The position numbers were made by a program, and so were the translations under genes. From positions 62,001 to 126,000 of the forward strand of contig CANLBN010000006.1 of the NCBI GenBank assembly GCA_947488935.1: a DNA stretch of 64,000 nucleotides. Reading direction: 5' to 3'. Shown piece after piece: positions 61,557 to 64,000 of the stretch. Origin of the DNA: an uncultured Pseudomonadales bacterium. Its GTDB lineage: Bacteria > Pseudomonadota > Gammaproteobacteria > Pseudomonadales > Cellvibrionaceae. The number at the start of each line of letters is the position of its first letter. The first letter of the stretch is position 1. Under the pieces are notes generated by a model. That model saw nothing but the letters and a program-made list of their open reading frames with translations, was not told the origin of the DNA and ran no database searches.

Positions 61557-64000
61557 ATGCATCTCGATACAAATACCAACGCGCCACAGGGGCAGCAACC
61601 CCCAACGGCAGCAGCACCACACACATCGACTCTATCGGCAACGGCACCGGGTTCACTGCGTGTTATCAAACGTAATGGCACCGTAGTACCTTACGATGAG
61701 TCAAAAGTTGAAGTCGCCATGACTAAAGCGTTTTTGGCCGTAGAAGGTGGTGTCGCCGCTGCTTCTAGCCGTGTGCACGAGACAGTTAAAGTCTTGGCCC
61801 AGCAAATTACCCAAACATTTAAACGCCGCATGCCATCGGGCGGCACGGTGCATATCGAAGATATCCAAGACCAAGCCGAGCTTGCCTTAATGCGTGGTGG
61901 TGAGCACAAAGTTGCTCGTGACTATGTTATTTACCGTGAAGAGCGCGCACGCCAACGTGCCGATGAAGAAAAAACCAAGCTCTCGGCAGAAGAACTTGCC
62001 AGCTACCCTAAAGTTAACGTGACCATGCCCGACGGCAGCATCGTACCGCTCGACATGGAACGCCTACACACCGTAGTAACAGAAGCCTGCGAAGGCTTAA
62101 AAGATGTAGAAGCAAAAGCCATTTTAGACGAGGCCATGCGCAACCTTTACGACGGTGTTGCACTGGTCGATATCAATACATCACTCGTTATTACTGCCCG
62201 CACCTTGGTAGAAAAAGAGCCTAACTACACCTACGCTACCGCACGTCTTTTACTCGATAAACTACGCGCAGAGGCACTGGGCTTTTTAGGCATAGCACAA
62301 TTAGCGACCCACCACGAGATGGAGCACCTATACGCAAAGGCACTACCTGCGTATATCGAAAAAGGTATTGAGCTAGAGCTATTATCGCCAGAGCTACGCA
62401 GCTATGATCTTGCAAAACTAGGCGCAGCCATTGACCACGAGCGCGATAGCCAATTTACCTATTTAGGCTTACAAACCTTATATGACCGCTACTTTATTCA
62501 CAGCAACGATGTGCGCATTGAGCTACCGCAAATCTTCTTTATGCGTGTTGCTATGGGCCTTGCTGCCAAAGAAGACAACCCCAACGAGCGCGCCATTGAG
62601 TTTTATCGCCTATTAAGCTCATTCGATTACATGAGCTCTACACCAACATTGTTTAACGCAGGCACGTTGCGCCCGCAGTTATCCTCTTGCTACTTAACCA
62701 CTGTACCCGATGACCTACACGGCATTTATGGTGCGATGCAAGATAACGCCATGCTCTCTAAATGGGCGGGTGGTTTAGGTAACGACTGGACACCCGTACG
62801 TGCACTTGGCTCGTATATCAAAGGCACTAACGGTAAATCTCAAGGTGTTGTACCCTTCTTAAAAGTGGCCAACGATACCGCTGTTGCCGTTAACCAAGGT
62901 GGTAAGCGTAAAGGCGCCATGTGTGCCTACCTAGAAACGTGGCATTTAGATATGGAAGAGTTTTTAGAGCTACGTAAAAACACCGGTGATGATCGCCGCC
63001 GTACCCACGATATGAATACCGCTAACTGGGTGCCCGACTTATTTATGAAGCGTGTGTTTGAAGACCAAGAGTGGACACTATTTACCCCTTGCGAAACACC
63101 CGACTTGCACGACTTAATCGGTGCAGCGTTTGAAGCGCGCTACGAAGAATACGAGCGTATGGCAGATAGCGGCGAGATCAAAACCTTTAAACGTGTATCG
63201 GCTGCTGGCCTATGGCGCAAAATGCTCGGTATGTTGTTTGAAACAGGTCACCCTTGGATCACCTTTAAAGACAGCTGTAACCTACGTAGCCCACAACAAC
63301 ATGCGGGTGTTATTCACTCATCTAACCTCTGTACAGAGATTACGCTTAACACCAAAGCGAATGATGAAATTGCCGTGTGTAACCTAGGCTCCGTTAACCT
63401 TGCGCAACATATTGTCGATGGCCAGTTAGACCAAGCAAAACTCAGCGCTACCGTTAACACCGCAGTACGTATGCTCGATAACGTGATCGACATTAACTAC
63501 TACTCGGTCGAGACTGCACGTGCTTCAAATATGCGCCATCGCCCTGTTGGTTTAGGTCTAATGGGCTTTCAAGATGCGCTATCTAAGCAACGTATCGCCT
63601 ATGGCTCAGACGCCGCTGTTGAATTTGCCGACCGCTCAATGGAAGCCATCAGCTACTATGCCATTAACGCATCGAGCGAGCTCGCTCGCGAACGTGGTAG
63701 CTACCAAACCTACCCCGGTTCGCTTTGGAGCCAAGGTATTTTACCGCTAGACTCTATCGATATTTTGGTTAAAAACCGTGGCGAAAAATACATCCAGATG
63801 GATCGCAGCTCAACACTAGACTGGGCAAGCCTACGTACCAAAGTACAAACCCAAGGTATGCGTAACTCCAACGTAATGGCCATTGCACCAACGGCAACCA
63901 TTGCCAACATTACCGGTGTATCGCAATCTATCGAGCCTACGTACCAAAACTTATATGTTAAGTCGAACCTCTCGGGCGAATTTACCGTAGTTAACCCTTA
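61557..64000 (+). CDS. nrdA: ribonucleoside-diphosphate reductase alpha subunit NrdA (3' end cut)
   Basis: About 815 codons visible, ATG at 61557 with GGAG upstream. Two ATP-cone domains in succession, about residues 35-125 (SLRVIKRNGTVVPYDESKVE) and 155-250, an arrangement seen in Pseudomonas-type class Ia enzymes, where the first cone binds dATP to set activity. Then the catalytic core with TLRPQLSSCYLT, NLCTEITLN and NVMAIAPTATIANI. It makes deoxyribonucleotides from ribonucleoside diphosphates. Codon use shows strong high-expression bias. nrdB should follow beyond the window. Confidence 0.97.
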   Translation, partial: MHLDTNTNAPQGQQPPTAAAPHTSTLSATAPGSLRVIKRNGTVVPYDESKVEVAMTKAFLAVEGGVAAASSRVHETVKVLAQQITQTFKRRMPSGGTVHIEDIQDQAELALMRGGEHKVARDYVIYREERARQRADEEKTKLSAEELASYPKVNVTMPDGSIVPLDMERLHTVVTEACEGLKDVEAKAILDEAMRNLYDGVALVDINTSLVITARTLVEKEPNYTYATARLLLDKLRAEALGFLGIAQLATHHEMEHLYAKALPAYIEKGIELELLSPELRSYDLAKLGAAIDHERDSQFTYLGLQTLYDRYFIHSNDVRIELPQIFFMRVAMGLAAKEDNPNERAIEFYRLLSSFDYMSSTPTLFNAGTLRPQLSSCYLTTVPDDLHGIYGAMQDNAMLSKWAGGLGNDWTPVRALGSYIKGTNGKSQGVVPFLKVANDTAVAVNQGGKRKGAMCAYLETWHLDMEEFLELRKNTGDDRRRTHDMNTANWVPDLFMKRVFEDQEWTLFTPCETPDLHDLIGAAFEARYEEYERMADSGEIKTFKRVSAAGLWRKMLGMLFETGHPWITFKDSCNLRSPQQHAGVIHSSNLCTEITLNTKANDEIAVCNLGSVNLAQHIVDGQLDQAKLSATVNTAVRMLDNVIDINYYSVETARASNMRHRPVGLGLMGFQDALSKQRIAYGSDAAVEFADRSMEAISYYAINASSELARERGSYQTYPGSLWSQGILPLDSIDILVKNRGEKYIQMDRSSTLDWASLRTKVQTQGMRNSNVMAIAPTATIANITGVSQSIEPTYQNLYVKSNLSGEFTVVNP

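Overview
The window is chromosomal DNA from a gammaproteobacterium, most likely a free-living, probably marine, relative of the Pseudomonas/Cellvibrio/Oceanospirillum lineage. The base composition is moderately AT-rich. The evidence is synteny: dusA-tal-(terB)-rssC-rssB-pilZ-mlaA, rnd-ycgL-DUF4144-ycgN, dnaX-ybaB-recR and yfhM-pbpC are all gammaproteobacterial neighbourhoods, and the first closely matches the order I recall from Pseudomonas. MotY, HrpA, RNase T and a double-ATP-cone NrdA agree. I see no phage, IS, CRISPR, rRNA or tRNA.

Layout. 1-2.0 kb: end of a minus-strand pair (unknown membrane protein, then an M48 peptidase cut by the window edge). 2.2-8.1 kb: dusA, talB, a TerB-like gene, the RssB/RssC partner-switch pair, a PilZ protein and MlaA. 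8.2-12.2 kb: hrpA. 12.7-20.1 kb: two small secreted proteins, an ABC exporter, a histidine kinase/receiver pair, and a von Willebrand protein with a very acidic tail. 20.3-27.8 kb: a minus-strand housekeeping run of rnd-ycgL-DUF4144-ycgN-membrane protein, recR, ybaB, dnaX, truC and a DUF4303 gene. 27.9-36.6 kb: gamma-glutamyltransferase, a LysR gene divergent from a dimethylglycine-dehydrogenase-like flavoenzyme, then an AT-rich patch with two tandem paralogous DJ-1/AraC regulators and the relic of a third. 37-45.3 kb: FKBP lipoprotein, HEAT-like protein, basic secreted protein, a hairpin-rich duplicated repeat, a lemA-DUF3592-M48 operon and motY. 45.5-52.3 kb: rnt, mscS, an OmpA protein, an omega-amidase, grxD, argD, argF and a PhzF-like gene. 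52.5-64 kb: alpha-2-macroglobulin plus penicillin-binding protein 1C, then nrdA running off the end.

Most interesting: (1) the 173-bp dnaX-ybaB gap is almost completely tiled by five consecutive inverted repeats and looks like a structured RNA element; (2) an in-frame A7 slippery run in dnaX would yield a domain I-III short form; (3) a textbook pair of NrdR boxes 31 bp apart, with a DnaA box, lies before nrdA; (4) tandem DJ-1/AraC paralogs plus a relic copy sit beside the flavoenzyme, suggesting a GbdR-like regulatory cluster undergoing duplication and decay; (5) a 175-bp, six-hairpin REP-like repeat is duplicated and supplies the stop codon and last residues of the M48 peptidase; (6) an orphan intrinsic terminator between grxD and argD hints at a small RNA or leader.

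There is no obvious new defence or mobile system. The novelty here is mainly RNA- or repeat-level structure and regulators of unknown signal.
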